A stretch of 64,000 nt of DNA, taken from positions 26,094-90,093 of the forward strand of contig JAECUM010012954.1 of the NCBI GenBank assembly GCA_016617855.1, written 5' to 3'. Below, piece after piece: positions 48,764 through 59,782 of this stretch (the first letter of the stretch is position 1; the number at the start of each line of letters is the position of its first letter). The DNA comes from Megalonaias nervosa. Its lineage: Eukaryota; Mollusca; Bivalvia; Unionida; Unionidae. A program made the position numbers and the translations under genes. The notes beneath the pieces were generated by a model. That model was not told the origin of the DNA. It did no database searches and saw nothing but the letters and a program-made list of their open reading frames with translations.

Positions 48764-49083
48764 GACAGCAGTTGGGATGTATTGATATAGTTGCCAACGG
48801 AGAAAAGAAGTTTGTGTAAACTTACGGTACAGTCTTACATCAATCATGCCTGTTGACCCATCCCCCATGCATCTGTTAACGTTAAACAGTAAGTAGGTGA
48901 AAAATTCTTTCTAGATTGGCATACCAGTTGTAATTATATTTCACTTTAATGTGTGCCTAGTAAGCAACCTCAGACCTATATGGGTCTCATGCATTATAAT
49001 GATATATCGAGATCACAGCATGTAAAATATTTGGGTGTTTATTGATGAGTACAGAACTTTGAATTATATTGTGAACTACTTAC

Positions 49084-49229
49084 CACAGCGTTGAATTGGT
49101 ACATCAGCAGCAGTAGTGTATTTTCGAATCCTATGTATACACAAGAAAGCTATGAATAAAATGGTGATTAAAATGGAGGCACCAAACACTGAAATAACTA
49201 TAACTATAATGCCCTTCCCCTTATTCCAT
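49084..49229 (-). CDS. Transmembrane exon of a small single-pass protein
   Basis: A 146-nt minus-strand exon with a good acceptor (GTTTCTTTTTCAG) and a consensus donor (GCTGTG/GTAAGT). The frame reads WNKGKG, then about 24 uncharged hydrophobic residues (IIVIVISVFGASILITILFI onward), then IHRIRKYTTAADVPIQRC. A membrane helix followed by basic residues fits a type I topology with a cytosolic tail. It starts on codon position 3 and ends after one base of a codon. That agrees with the Cys-rich exon at 59783 upstream, and with the tail exon at 48306 downstream apart from the TGA noted there. Best guess: a CYYR1/Shisa/WBP1-like protein. Other single-pass receptors cannot be excluded. Confidence 0.6.
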
Positions 49230-49398
49230 CTGAAAAAGAAACTAGAGTCACAATCTGCAACTTTATTTCCCTCGTCGATTCTGAATTTAATTGAAAATAT
49301 TTATATGGACTATAAGTTGTTTGGTTGTTGTTTCTTCTGGAGTATTATTTGTTTGGTTATTGTCATTTTTTTCTTTGTTTTGTTGCATTTGTTATTAT

Positions 49399-50211
49399 CG
49401 TTACGACTTTATGGTCTTAAAACTAAGTCACAGAAAAGAGCAAAAACCAAAAAGTTTTGTAAAATTCAACAAATACTTTCTTTCCCTAGAATACAAAGTG
49501 AAATTTAAAAAAAAAATAAAATAAAAAAAAAATTACAGTGTTATGAATTAAATCCCAAATAGTCCAAAACGTTTGCCAGTCTTAATGAATGAAGTTGTAA
49601 TTAAATTCCAGCGGTGTTTGAAAAAGAGCTTAAACTCTGGATGTGTTGATGTGCCTGTGGTGGTCTGTGACTTGGATATGTTCCAACAGTCTTTTGATGA
49701 ATCACAATAATACAGTCCAAAAATGTTCTTATCTGCAATCACAATAATTCCAAGTTAATGTTCCAGTCCAAGAATATTATTATTGATGAGCACTTTGTAT
49801 TTCCAGTGAATAATTTGAATAAATAATTCCACCCAAATGAAATATTGAACATAACACTACAAATGATCCTGCTTCATATGTTATTGCAAGAATGAATCAT
49901 TTCTCAAGTAAACAACATTATATAAAAACTAAGACAGAAAAATAGAATCAGGATGAGGGTGAGAAGTTCATTTCTATAAAATTCTAAGTTGTCAACAAGA
50001 TAAAATCTGTTACTAAAATTATAATAAAAAATGTGGTAAACATCAGGTAGACCAGGTTTTTTCATGGAGGAATTATAATGTTCCAGACCTAGACTAAGCT
50101 AGTCGGGTACACAGTGAACTTGATTTTGGAAAATGTTAATTACGAATTATGATTATACATAACATAATCATCAAGAAAAGCCAACAAATAATACAAATTA
50201 AGTATATATAA

Positions 50212-50213
<2 letters not shown>
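49399..50213 (-). mobile_element. Solo LTR of the Gmr1-type family
   Basis: Aligns by eye with the LTRs of copy 1 along its length: CACAGAAAAGAGCAAAAACC, a block with TTTCCCTAGAATACAAAGTG, TTACAGTGTTATGAATTAAA, and the end AAATTAAGTATATATAACA. The left end has decayed to CGTTACG. TTAT on both sides (49395-49398 and 50214-50217) is consistent with the 4-bp duplication of the other copies, although the right side runs into an ATT repeat. No internal sequence remains, as expected after recombination between two LTRs. Confidence 0.8.
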
Positions 50214-50251
<38 letters not shown>

Positions 50252-50262
50252 GTTGTTGTTGT
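50214..50262. repeat. ATT/GTT trinucleotide microsatellite
   Basis: About twelve TTA units then four TTG units, directly abutting the solo LTR end. Confidence 0.95.
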
Positions 50263-50568
50263 TTTGCTGCTGCTACAGTTATTATCCGTTTTGAGTTGCA
50301 GTAGTTGAAGAGAATATGGCTATTTGTTGTGAACAAGCCAATGACTACAACACCAGTAGTGATTGACAGTTCTTCTCATGGCTTAGAAATGCAGTTGTTT
50401 GGAAATATAGCTGTGACCGACTCCCTTTTACGCAGAAGTTTGACATTTTGCCCTTTAAAATATGACAAAACGTTAAGATGTCAAACTACTGCGATAACAT
50501 GTCACTTGTTCGCAGTAAGTTGTCATTTGTAGTCGTGGTGGTGGTAGAAGGAGTGCCTTTCATTCGGG

Positions 50569-50700
<132 letters not shown>

Positions 50701-50792
50701 ACTACTGCAATAGCTGTCACATCATTCCTGGTATCTGTTCTGTCTCTTCTGCAACAAATATGCCGTCCTGAATCCATCTGTCTGTTCATCCA

Positions 50793-51505
50793 GCATAAGC
50801 GTTTTGGGTCATATTTTTAGGCCATTAAATAAATATGTTTTCCTCAACGGATCATTCCCAGACAGCTCAAAAATGCCAAGGGGGGGGGGCAGAATATCTT
50901 TAGACATTGGAGGCAATGGAGATGAAAGGTTAGGGTCATGGAGGGGAAAATTTGCTCTGCATACAGCAGTTAAGAAGCTAAAGTATTAGTGCATTAATTT
51001 TATTTAATGTGTCTGTGGTAAACTCTTATTGCATCATTAGTGTTATCTTTTCATCAGGATATGCAATGTCCAAGGGCTTAATAGGCTTGGGGTAAAACAC
51101 TACATTGGCACTAAATAGTCTTTCATGTGCTGAGTGCAATGAAGCATCAATCTCATTTGCATCAGCCATTTACAGTCATTTGGATTTGTTTTTATGTTTA
51201 TGTACTGTACTTTCTGTAAAGGGCTTTTTAAAACTAATGTATTGTTTGAGTTTTATATGGCTTTATGTTCTACATGCAAAACCAGATTTTCAATCCTAGT
51301 TGTACCAGAAGGGTTATGATGGCGTTTATAAACACCTACTGACTGATGTCTATAAACATAATTCTGTGTATGGTATCAACTAGACGGTACAGAACAACAT
51401 GGACAACGAAAATTGCACTTCATAACACAATGGAACTGGACCTGTTTGAGTTCATACAGTAGTGGTAGTATATTGCAGGTGTATACGTTCTAATAGTAGT
51501 AGTGG
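50793..51505. other. Unassigned DNA
   Basis: No exon or repeat recognised. Intronic if the minus-strand gene model is right. Confidence 0.4.
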
Positions 51506-51506
51506 T

Positions 51507-51554
<48 letters not shown>
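51506..51554. repeat. TG/TA microsatellite
   Basis: Seven TG units followed by about 18 TA units. Confidence 0.97.
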
Positions 51555-51555
<1 letters not shown>

Positions 51556-52984
51556 TTGCAAACATAGATTATTATTGAACAGCATCCATGCCTTCTGCAC
51601 AGTAGTCTTACTGAACTTCATCCACATCCATTTGCAAACTTCCATGCCTACTAACCAACACAGCCTTAACGACCATCAACCACATGTACTAACCTACTCA
51701 CAGTCTTACTGACCAGCACCCAAACATTCTGACAAACACCCAAACTTACTGACCAGTACTCAAACTCCCATACATGTTAACCAACAATCTTATACATCCA
51801 AATGTGGTAACAGATAGTTTTAATAATAGCAAGGTTTACTTACCAACATTTACACCTACAACAGCTGGACAGAAGTTTTTGAATGACAGAATGCTCTCTA
51901 GTGACTAGATGCATATATCTGACTTTTGTATATAAAGTACTGCCTATACCTCAGATTATGTTGTCGGTGACCTTAAATTTGCATATATTTTGCTCATATC
52001 ATAACCAGTGGTAACCATGGGCGATAACTCAAAATGGTACTAAAATAGTTTAAACTAATGATGAATGTACGAAATTGTGATGGAACTTTTAGGAAATTAT
52101 ACAAATAAAAAAAGGAACATTGGAATGAAAGTAATACAAAATTTGCAAAACTGACAGATATTTTGCAGGAGACTAGAAATATCCGGAGTATTATTAAAAA
52201 AAAAAATGTCAGAGACTAAATATCATATTGAAATTCCTTAAGTTATATGGAATTTAGCATAGACTTTTAAAAAAATCCGGAACAATTTGCAAAATATGGC
52301 CGAGACTAAATGTGATGTTCAAATACTAAACTGTAGCGGACTTGAGCGGAGAATGCAAAACAAAAAGGAAAAGAAACAAACCGTGCCTTTTAGTATCGTT
52401 GGGACTGAAAGTAATACTAAAATCCAAAACTAATGCAGAATTTGGCGAAGTCTAAAATGACATCCCGAAAAAATATAAAGTGGAGCACTAAATGCCGAAA
52501 GCAGTGTTTTGCATCACTCACTTATCTATAAATTAGATTATATGAAAGAAGTATTCAAAGCAACTTTTCCTTGCCCGAATTACAACGAGTGACCAAAAGG
52601 AACTGCGATAACTATATCGAAAGCATTGTAAATTAAGTAGAAAAACTTATAAAAGAAATCGAAGTTCGCTGGAAAAAATAACCATCTAGTTTCGATTCTT
52701 GAATTGCAGAATCGCAAGTGATTAACTATAAAAAGAAGGATTGATGAACTTATCCTTAAACACTGCGTCACTTTAATCGTTATCGTCTCTCCATGAACTC
52801 CTGAAACAAAAGCAACAACAGAGGGCGCGGTGTGGAGAATATATTTCCAAAAATCAAATTTTCTTTTTTCCTGACTCATCGTATTTATATATTTTGTGAT
52901 TAGATCAGCTATTATAAACTCAAGTTTGCAACAAGGCAAAAAAATAATAGTAGATCATTCTACTCGGGATTTTTATTACGTTAA
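51555..52984. other. Unassigned DNA with short degenerate repeats
   Basis: 51560-51800 holds several diverged copies of a CATCCACATCCATTTGCAAA / TACTAACCAACA / CTTACTGACCAGCACCC-like phrase, an old minisatellite. A 119-codon minus-strand frame (52580-52939) has a possible acceptor inside but no supporting context. Confidence 0.4.
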
Positions 52985-52988
52985 CTTC

Positions 52989-53761
52989 TGTTATGTATAT
53001 TTAATTTAATTGTTTGTTTGTTAGTTTTAAATTTTTTTTATTCCGTTACATGCTATTGTGATGTCACATTGATTACTGGATTTGACAATTTTTTAAAATC
53101 TTTCTCAGAGTAAGAATCATTAAGTTGAGTCAAGGTCATACCTGGACTACGTGACAAGTTTCATGTGCCAGTTGGTAACAAACTTCTATTTTTCCAGAAG
53201 AATGAACTTTTGACCCTCATCCGGGTATCTGCTTTGCGTCTTAATTGGTCGTATAACTTATATTTTGATAAAGGTTTATTCAGTCGGGCTTATAACACTT
53301 AAGTTGTGTTGTGTTGTGACCAGTTTGGGTTGAATTTTATTTTCTTCAAATTATTGAATTGAAGTAATTATTTTCCCTGGAAATACAAAAGTGCTCTGAC
53401 AAAATTCTTCGATTTAAACATTCGTTGGAATTTATACTGAATTCAAAAGTGGAATAATATTTTCTGTGATTCAACAAGAGACAGCTGACACAGGAGCACT
53501 TCGCTGACCACAACAGACATCATTGCCTTCAATTTCGGATTTCATCGGGACTGGAACTCAGTTTCATTCAGGACTTTTTATTATTAGGACTTCTATTTTT
53601 AATTCTTGGATTATTTTTGGATTTAATTCGTAAAACCGTAAGTTATTTTTTCTTAATTTTTCACTTTGTATTCTTGGGAAATAAATTATTTGTTAGATTT
53701 TACAAAGCTTGTTGTCTTCACTCTTTTCTGTTACTTTTTTCAAGAGCATAGACTCGTAACA
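52989..53761 (+). repeat. 5' LTR of copy 2
   Basis: Starts TGTTATGTATATTTAATTTA and ends GCATAGACTCGTAACA. It has a ~110-bp block around 53505-53620 (GACATCATTGCCTTCAATTT onward) missing from the 3' LTR, and lacks a ~110-bp block the 3' LTR has at about 59079-59190. Confidence 0.95.
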
Positions 53762-53767
53762 GAAAAT

Positions 53768-53785
53768 TGGACGCTCGCCCGGGAT
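53768..53785 (+). other. Primer binding site of copy 2, tRNA-Pro-like
   Basis: Six bases after the LTR end, TGGACGCTCGCCCGGGAT begins with the TGG that pairs with a tRNA CCA end. From memory it matches the complement of an animal tRNA-Pro 3' end at about 15 of 18 positions. The identity of the tRNA is inference. Confidence 0.55.
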
Positions 53786-53918
53786 GCGAATTTTGCTAAA
53801 ATATTTCAGAAAAGTTTATTTTTGAAATTGAAATTCCCCTAGTTTCAGATTTTTAAAAAATTCCAAGCATTCTGTTTCATATTAGAAATCTTTAGTGAAA
53901 TCAACAGGCATTTTTACA

Positions 53919-54440
53919 ATGTCATCAAAGGTGGAGATCTTTCTTTCAAATCCTATCCAGGAACAGTTAGACTTCTTGAGAAAAAGATGAATTCCTTCAG
54001 CTTGCCAGAAAATATGATCTTTCTGAGGCAAACGCTTCTTTAACGGAGCAAGAAATAAAAAATATTTTTGTCCAATCTTTGGTGGAAAAGAATGTATTGG
54101 ATGAAAGTGCTTTGGTTTCGACCAGTATGTCTGTATCAGACTATGACTTAAAAGTAAAGGAAATAAAATTAAAATACAAGAGTTAAGAAAGCTTGAACTT
54201 CAAAACGAGGAGAAGCAAATGCAATTAGATGAAGAGGAAATAGAGAGGAGAATGCTGTTGGAGAAAGAGGAGAGAGAGAAACAAATGCAGTTGCAATTGG
54301 AGAAAGAGGAGAAACAAATGCAGTTACAGAAAGAAGAGAAACAAATGCTGTTGGAGAAAGAGGAGAGAAACATGCAGTTGCAATTGGAGAAAGAGCAGAA
54401 ACAAATGCAGTTACAGAAACAAGAGAAACAAATGCTATTG

Positions 54441-54504
<64 letters not shown>

Positions 54505-55484
54505 AATAAATGCAGTTATAGAAAGAAGAGAAGCAAACGCAAATGCAACTAGAATTACAGAGAGACAGAGAAGGAAGAATGGGAATATCAATTTAGATTA
54601 AGAGAATTAGAGCTGGCAACTGAAAGCACATTCCCACTTTACACACAAATTTAAGTTTTGATGTTACTAAGAATATTAAGTTAGTACCCCCTTTTAGAGA
54701 AAAAGAAGTTGACAAATATTTTCCACATTTTGAAAATATTGCTGAAAATTTGAAATGGCCAAGGGAGCATTGGACTCTATTATTACAGGGTGCACTTTTT
54801 GGCAAAGCCCGAGATATCTATGCTTCCCTATCAGTACAGCAAAGTGCCAGCTATCATCTGGATAAGGAATGCATTTTGAAGGGTTATGAGTTGGTCCCCG
54901 AGGCTTATCTGCAAAAATTCAGGAACTATAAAAAAGAAGCTGGACAAGCTCATGTTGAATTTGCAAGAGAAAAAGAGCAGTTATTTGATAGGTGGTGCTT
55001 AGCCAGGAAAGTTGATCAAGATTACGAAAATCTCAGACAACTTGTATTACTTGAAGAGTTCAAGAACTATGTCCATAGTGACATTAAGACTTATCTTGAT
55101 GAGCACAAGGTCGAAACATTGGAAAATGCTGCTTGTATTACTTAGCTCATAAAGTTTCTTTTGTAAGTCTTCCACTCAGCAGTCTATCGGTAAAAAAAGG
55201 TATTTCAGCCTAATACGAGCCCTTCTAAATTTCAATCTGGCACAACTTTTAGAAATCAAGTTTCTGATAAGAATGATCAAAAATCCTTATCTCTCCCTAC
55301 GTGTACCTGTTGCAAGAAGAAAGGACACGTTATTTCTGATTGCTACAAATTAAAAAATAAGCATCAGAATCAAGACAGACCTATTCCAAATGCTCTTATT
55401 TCTAAGAGGTCAAGGTCACGGTCATGTATTGAAAGCAATACATTCATTGGGTCTAATAAACCCCAGTCTGATATAATTTTGGAG
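53919..55484 (+). pseudogene. Copy 2 Gag with coiled coil, SCAN-like region and zinc knuckle
   Basis: Start ATG at 53919 (MSSKVEIFLSNP, as in copy 1). After an early frameshift come KYDLSEANASLTEQEIKNIF and a Glu/Lys/Gln coiled coil of EEKQMQLQKEEKQMLL-type repeats (54200-54440) that runs into a pure (GA)n stretch. The capsid segment WPREHWTLLLQGALFGKARD and the SCAN-like segment FRNYKKEAGQAHVEFAREKE ... LRQLVLLEEFKNYV (54760-55130) are intact; a stop follows at 55143-55145. The zinc knuckle CTCCKKKGHVISDC lies near 55300-55345. The codon equivalent to copy 1's Gag-ending TAG is CAG here (NKPQSD, about 55455-55470). Confidence 0.85.
54444..54500. repeat. GA microsatellite inside the Gag coiled-coil region
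   Basis: About 25 GA units reading Arg-Glu. It grows out of the natural GAGA-rich coiled-coil coding repeats. Confidence 0.95.
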
Positions 55485-55885
55485 AATTATCAACCATTCA
55501 TGTCGAAGGGTGCTATATCACTCTTGAGTGATTTAATAAATCCTATCCCTATTAAAATTTTAAGGGACACGGGAGTTTCTCAGAGTCTTTTATTATCAGG
55601 TACTTTGCATTCTTCTGAGAAGTCTTTCTTCTAATGAGAGTGTTCTTATTCATTCAGGGAGTAGAGTGCGACTTTGTTACTGTTCCTCTCCATTGTGTAA
55701 ATTGGTCATCAGACTTAGTTTCAGAACACGTGTCAGTCGGAACAGTGCTTTCTTTACCCATTGAAGATATTCATTTATTACTAGGCAATGACATAGCAGG
55801 AGATAAGGTTGTGGTTAATCGACTTGTAACTGACAAGCCTTGTTTGGATCAAAAAGTCGATCCTATTGAAAAAAGAATTCCCTGA
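55485..55885 (+). pseudogene. Copy 2 retroviral-type aspartic protease
   Basis: The active-site segment reads ILRDTGVSQSLLLSG (Asp-Thr-Gly kept, following Ala changed to Val), and IHLLLGNDIAGDKV is conserved at 55770-55815. A frameshift near 55620 breaks it. It continues through KPCLDQKVDP toward integrase with no stop at the position where copy 1 has one. Confidence 0.85.
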
Positions 55886-57340
55886 TTTATATCCAGCTTA
55901 TGCAGTTACCAGAGCTATGGCAAGGAAAGCTCTTGAGAATGCTGTTTGATCAGGAAAGTATTCCTTTAGCTGACACATGTATTGGTCAGGCTTTTGGTGA
56001 GGTCACTTTCACTCCTTGTTTGGATCAATCAAATGTTATTGATCACAGTGATCCTCTTTTAACTACTCATTCTCTTATTCTAATCAGGGTGACAAACGAC
56101 AATCACTTGTCGTCGAACAGGAAAATGATCCTGAAGTCTTGGGTTTGTTTCAGAGGGCCATTAGTGAAACTGAAGACACTGAAGTACCTGTCTGTTATTT
56201 CATTAAAAATGAAATTCTTATGAGAAAATGGAGACCTCCCGAGGTATATGCTGGTGACGAGTGGTCAGTGAACTATCAAATTATAGTTCAAAAATCGTAC
56301 AGACAAGAAATTCTTAGTCTGGCCCATGAAACACCTCTGGCTGGTCATTGAGGGATTAATAAGACTTATTACAAGATCTTGAATAACTTCTATTGGCCAA
56401 AAATTAAAAGTGATGTTTGTAAATATTGCAGATCTTGTCATACTTGTCAGATGGTAGGAAAACCCAATCAGAAGATACCTAAGGCTGATGTGCAACCTAT
56501 TCCTGCATTTGACGAACCATTTAGCAGAATAATAGTAGATTGTGTCGGTCCCTTACCTAAGACCAAGTCATGTAACCAATTCTTGTTGACCATAATGTGT
56601 GCGTCAACAAGATTCCCAAAGGCAATTCCTTTGAGGAATATTAAAACTAAAACAATAGTAAAAGCTTTGATAAAGTTCTTTACTCAATTTGGCCTTCCGA
56701 AATGTGTCCCATCTGATCAAGGGTCAAATTTTATGTCTGGAATTTTCCAGCAAATTATGTACGAATTAGGCATTCAACAATTCAGATCTTCTGCATATCA
56801 CCCTGACAGCCAAGGGGCTTTATAAAGATTTCATCAGACTTTGAAAAATATGATTCGGTCATATAGTTTTGATACGGGTTAAGACTGGGATGAAGGCATT
56901 CATTTACTATTGTTTGCTGTTCGGGAATCAGTTCAAGAATCTTTAGGATTCAGTCCCTTTGAACTGGTTTTTGGACATACTGTGCGTGCACCATTGAAGT
57001 TGTTAAAAGAGAAACTTCTTTCTAATGAAGATACTGAAATTAATCTACTCAATTATGTTTCCAATTTTAAGTGTAAGTTGTCAGAGGCTTGTGAGGTTGC
57101 AAGAGCTAATCTGCACTCTACTTAGTCAAAAATGAAATTAAGGTATAATGAAAATACAAAGGAAAGGAGTTTTCAGCCTGGTGATAGAGTTCTGGCTCTC
57201 TTGGCATACCACAAAATCCTCTTCAGGCCAAGTACTATGGTCCCTACACAGTTGAAAAGAAAGTAAATGATTTAAATTACATCATAAGTACTCCTGGGAG
57301 GCGAAAACAAAACAACTTTGACACATAAATATGTTAAAGG
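55886..57340 (+). pseudogene. Copy 2 integrase
   Basis: HHCC zinc domain (QEILSLAHETPLAGH ... CRSCHTCQMVG) at 56300-56460 with a TGA right after the second His; catalytic core with RIIVDCVGPLP and PSDQGSNFMSG (second Asp, near 56715). In SQGAL the expected catalytic Glu codon is TAA (56823-56825). The C-terminal GPY/F module is intact as KYYGPYTVEKKVNDLNY near 57225-57275. Multiple other breaks; inactive. Confidence 0.88.
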
Positions 57341-58836
57341 ACTATGTTGAAAGAGATATCCAGGTTAATCATGCAGTTAGTTTAGTTGTACCTGTCCCAC
57401 TCACTGAGGATTTAAGTGAAGGAATTCAATCGGACACTATTGATTTTGGAGTAACAAATTTTCGGAATTCAGAAATTATGAATAATCTGGACCAGAAATT
57501 TTCACATTTGCAAAAACTAGAAATTAATGAACTTAAAGTTATTACTTGAATATAAGCACTTATTTACAGATGTTCCTACAAGAATAAACAAAATTTACCA
57601 TGACGTTGAAATTGTAAATTACACACCTGTGAAACAACACCCATACAGGATGAACCTTCTCAAACAGGAATACGTGAAAAAAGAAATTCATTATTTGCTG
57701 GAAAATGATCTCATAGAAACGAGTAAAAGTGACTGGAGTTCACCATGTATACTTGTTCCGAAACCGGATAATACTTTCCGCATGTGCACTGATTATAGAA
57801 AGGTGAACAGTGTGACTAAAACATATTCATTTCCATTACCAAGAATCGATGACTGCATTGGTAAAATTGGAAATGCAAAGTATGTCACCAAATTTGACCT
57901 TCTGAAAGGATTTTGGCAAATTCCACTGACGGAACTCCAGATTGATTTTATCAATATAAAGTAATGCCTTTTGGGATGAGAGCTAGTACTTTTCAGCATT
58001 TAATGAACACGATTACCTCTGGTCTAGATAATTGTGATGCTTACATCGATGATGTCATCATCTACAACGACATCTGGAAAGAACATTTAGCAACAATTCA
58101 GAAATTCTTGACAGACTCACTGATGCAAGTTTGACAATTAATTTATCCAAAAGTGAGTTTTGCCGTGCTTGTGTAACATTTCTAGGACATATTGTGATAC
58201 ATGGACAAGTTACACCTAAGGTCAAGGCTATCTCTGAATTCCCTGTTCCTGTCAGTAAAAAACAACTGATGCGATTTTTGGCTATGGCTGGATAGTATCG
58301 GAAATTTTGTTCCAATTTTTCCATAATTGCTGAACCCCTGACAAATTTATTGAGCAAGAAAACCAAGTTTCATTGGACTGAAAAATATCAGGAGGCTTTT
58401 AATAAGTTGAAGGTCATACTTCAGAGTGCACCGGTTATTATAGATGCAAATTTCAGTCAATCATTTAAATTGTCTGTTGATGCAAGTGATGTTGGGGTTG
58501 GAGCAGTATTGATTGAAGACGATAAGAATGGTGTTGATCATCCAGTGTGCCATTTTTCTAAGAAATTAAATAAGCAGCAGAGAAATTATTGCACAGTCGA
58601 GAAGGAATGTTTGGCTTTGATATTGGCATTACAAAACTTTGCAGTTTATATTAGTTCAGCTCCTTCTTCGATTAATTGTGTTTAGTGATCAGAACTCCAT
58701 TACTTTCATAGGCAAAATGAAAAACAAAAATCAGAGATTATTAAGGTTGAGTTTGTTGTTACAGGAATATAATATTGACATCAGGCACATCAAGGGAAAA
58801 GACAATTTAATAGCAGATGCGCTTTCACGTATATAG
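57341..58836 (+). pseudogene. Copy 2 reverse transcriptase and RNase H region
   Basis: Contains SDWSSPCILVPKPDNTFRMC, DYRKVNS, FPLPRIDDCIGK and KYVTKFDLLKGFWQI (57730-57925), then after a short deletion VMPFGM-like sequence near 57962 and the AYIDDVIIYND catalytic motif near 58040. The thumb/connection (FLGHIV, MRFLAMAG) is followed by a TAG near 58294. RNase H begins LSVDASDVGVGAVL (58468) and ends IRHIKGKDNLIADALSRI before TAG 58834-58836. Frameshifts near 57550, 57930 and 58680. Ty3/gypsy-type, downstream of integrase as in copy 1. Confidence 0.9.
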
Positions 58837-58965
58837 AAATATATTTCATATATACTTTGTATCATTCATAAGACTTCATCTTGTGTTATTTTTTTTATAA
58901 ACCTCATGTATAATTGACCTATGGTAAAAAGAAAGCTTTATTATATAAATCTTTCATTTTCTTTT

Positions 58966-58982
58966 ATGGGGGGGGGGGGAAG
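58966..58982 (+). other. Polypurine tract of copy 2
   Basis: A long G run after AT, ending AAG, directly abuts the 3' LTR, matching the position and shape of the copy 1 tract. Confidence 0.85.
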
Positions 58983-59760
58983 CGTTATGTATATTTAATT
59001 TAATTGTTTGTTTGTTAGTTTTAATTTTTTTATTCCATTACATTTTATTGTAATGTAACAGTGATTACTGGATTTGACATTGTCCGGAATTGATTTTTGC
59101 AATTTTATAAACAACTAATAAACATCGTATCTAGTTCTTGACCTTGTTCCAAAATCAGCGACAGTTTTGGTAAACAACTTTTAAAATTTTTTTTTTGATC
59201 TTTCTCAGAGTAAGAATCATTAAGTTGAGTCAAGGTCATACCTTGACTATGTGACAATTATCATGTGCCAATTGGTAACAAACTTTTTTTTTTCCAGAAG
59301 AATGACTTTTTGATCCTCATCCGGGTATCTGTTTTGCGTCTTAATTAGTCGTATAACTGATGTTTTGATAATGGTTTATTCAGTTGGGCTTAAAACACTT
59401 GACACGTTAAGTTGTGTTATGTTGTGACCAGTTTGGATTGAATTTTTTTTTCTTCAAAATTATTGAATTGAAGTGATTATTTTCCCTGGAAATACAAAAA
59501 TGCTCTGACAAAATTCATTCGTTGGAATTTATACTGAATTCAAAAGTGGAATAATATTTTCTGTGATTTAACAAGAGACTGTTGACACAGCAGCACTTCA
59601 CTGACCACGATTATTTTGGATTTAATTCGTAAAACCGTAAGTTCTTTTTTCTTAATCTTTTACTTTGTATTCTTGGGAAATAAATTATTTGTTAAATTTT
59701 ACAAAGCTTGTTGTCTTCACTCTTTTCTGCTACTTATTTCAAGAGCATAGGCTCCTAACA
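58983..59760 (+). repeat. 3' LTR of copy 2
   Basis: Starts CGTTATG (the expected TG has mutated to CG) and ends GCATAGGCTCCTAACA. Carries a block at about 59079-59190 that the 5' LTR lacks. Confidence 0.95.
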
Positions 59761-59782
59761 CTTCTTCCTCGTAGAAATATAC

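Larger units (their letters stand above)
52989..59760 (+). mobile_element. LTR retrotransposon of the Gmr1 type, copy 2
   Basis: A 6.8-kb element with LTRs at 52989-53761 and 58983-59760 and a perfect 4-bp target duplication CTTC (52985-52988 and 59761-59764). Plus-strand order is Gag, protease, integrase, reverse transcriptase, RNase H, the same as copy 1, so the order belongs to the family and not to one rearranged copy. The LTR ends are related to but distinct from copy 1 (TGTTATGTATATTTAATTTA against TGTTACGTATATGTAATTAA in sense). It is more decayed than copy 1, with many stops and indels in the frame and large indels between its own LTRs. Confidence 0.95.

Noticed and set aside
52580..52939. 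119-codon minus-strand frame left of copy 2
   Set aside because: A possible acceptor (GCTTTTGTTTCAG) lies inside it, but there is no matching donor, no recognisable domain and no link to the neighbouring exons.
54169..54591. 140-codon Ser/Leu-rich frame on the minus strand
   Set aside because: Antisense shadow of the Glu/Lys/Gln coiled-coil repeats of copy 2 Gag.
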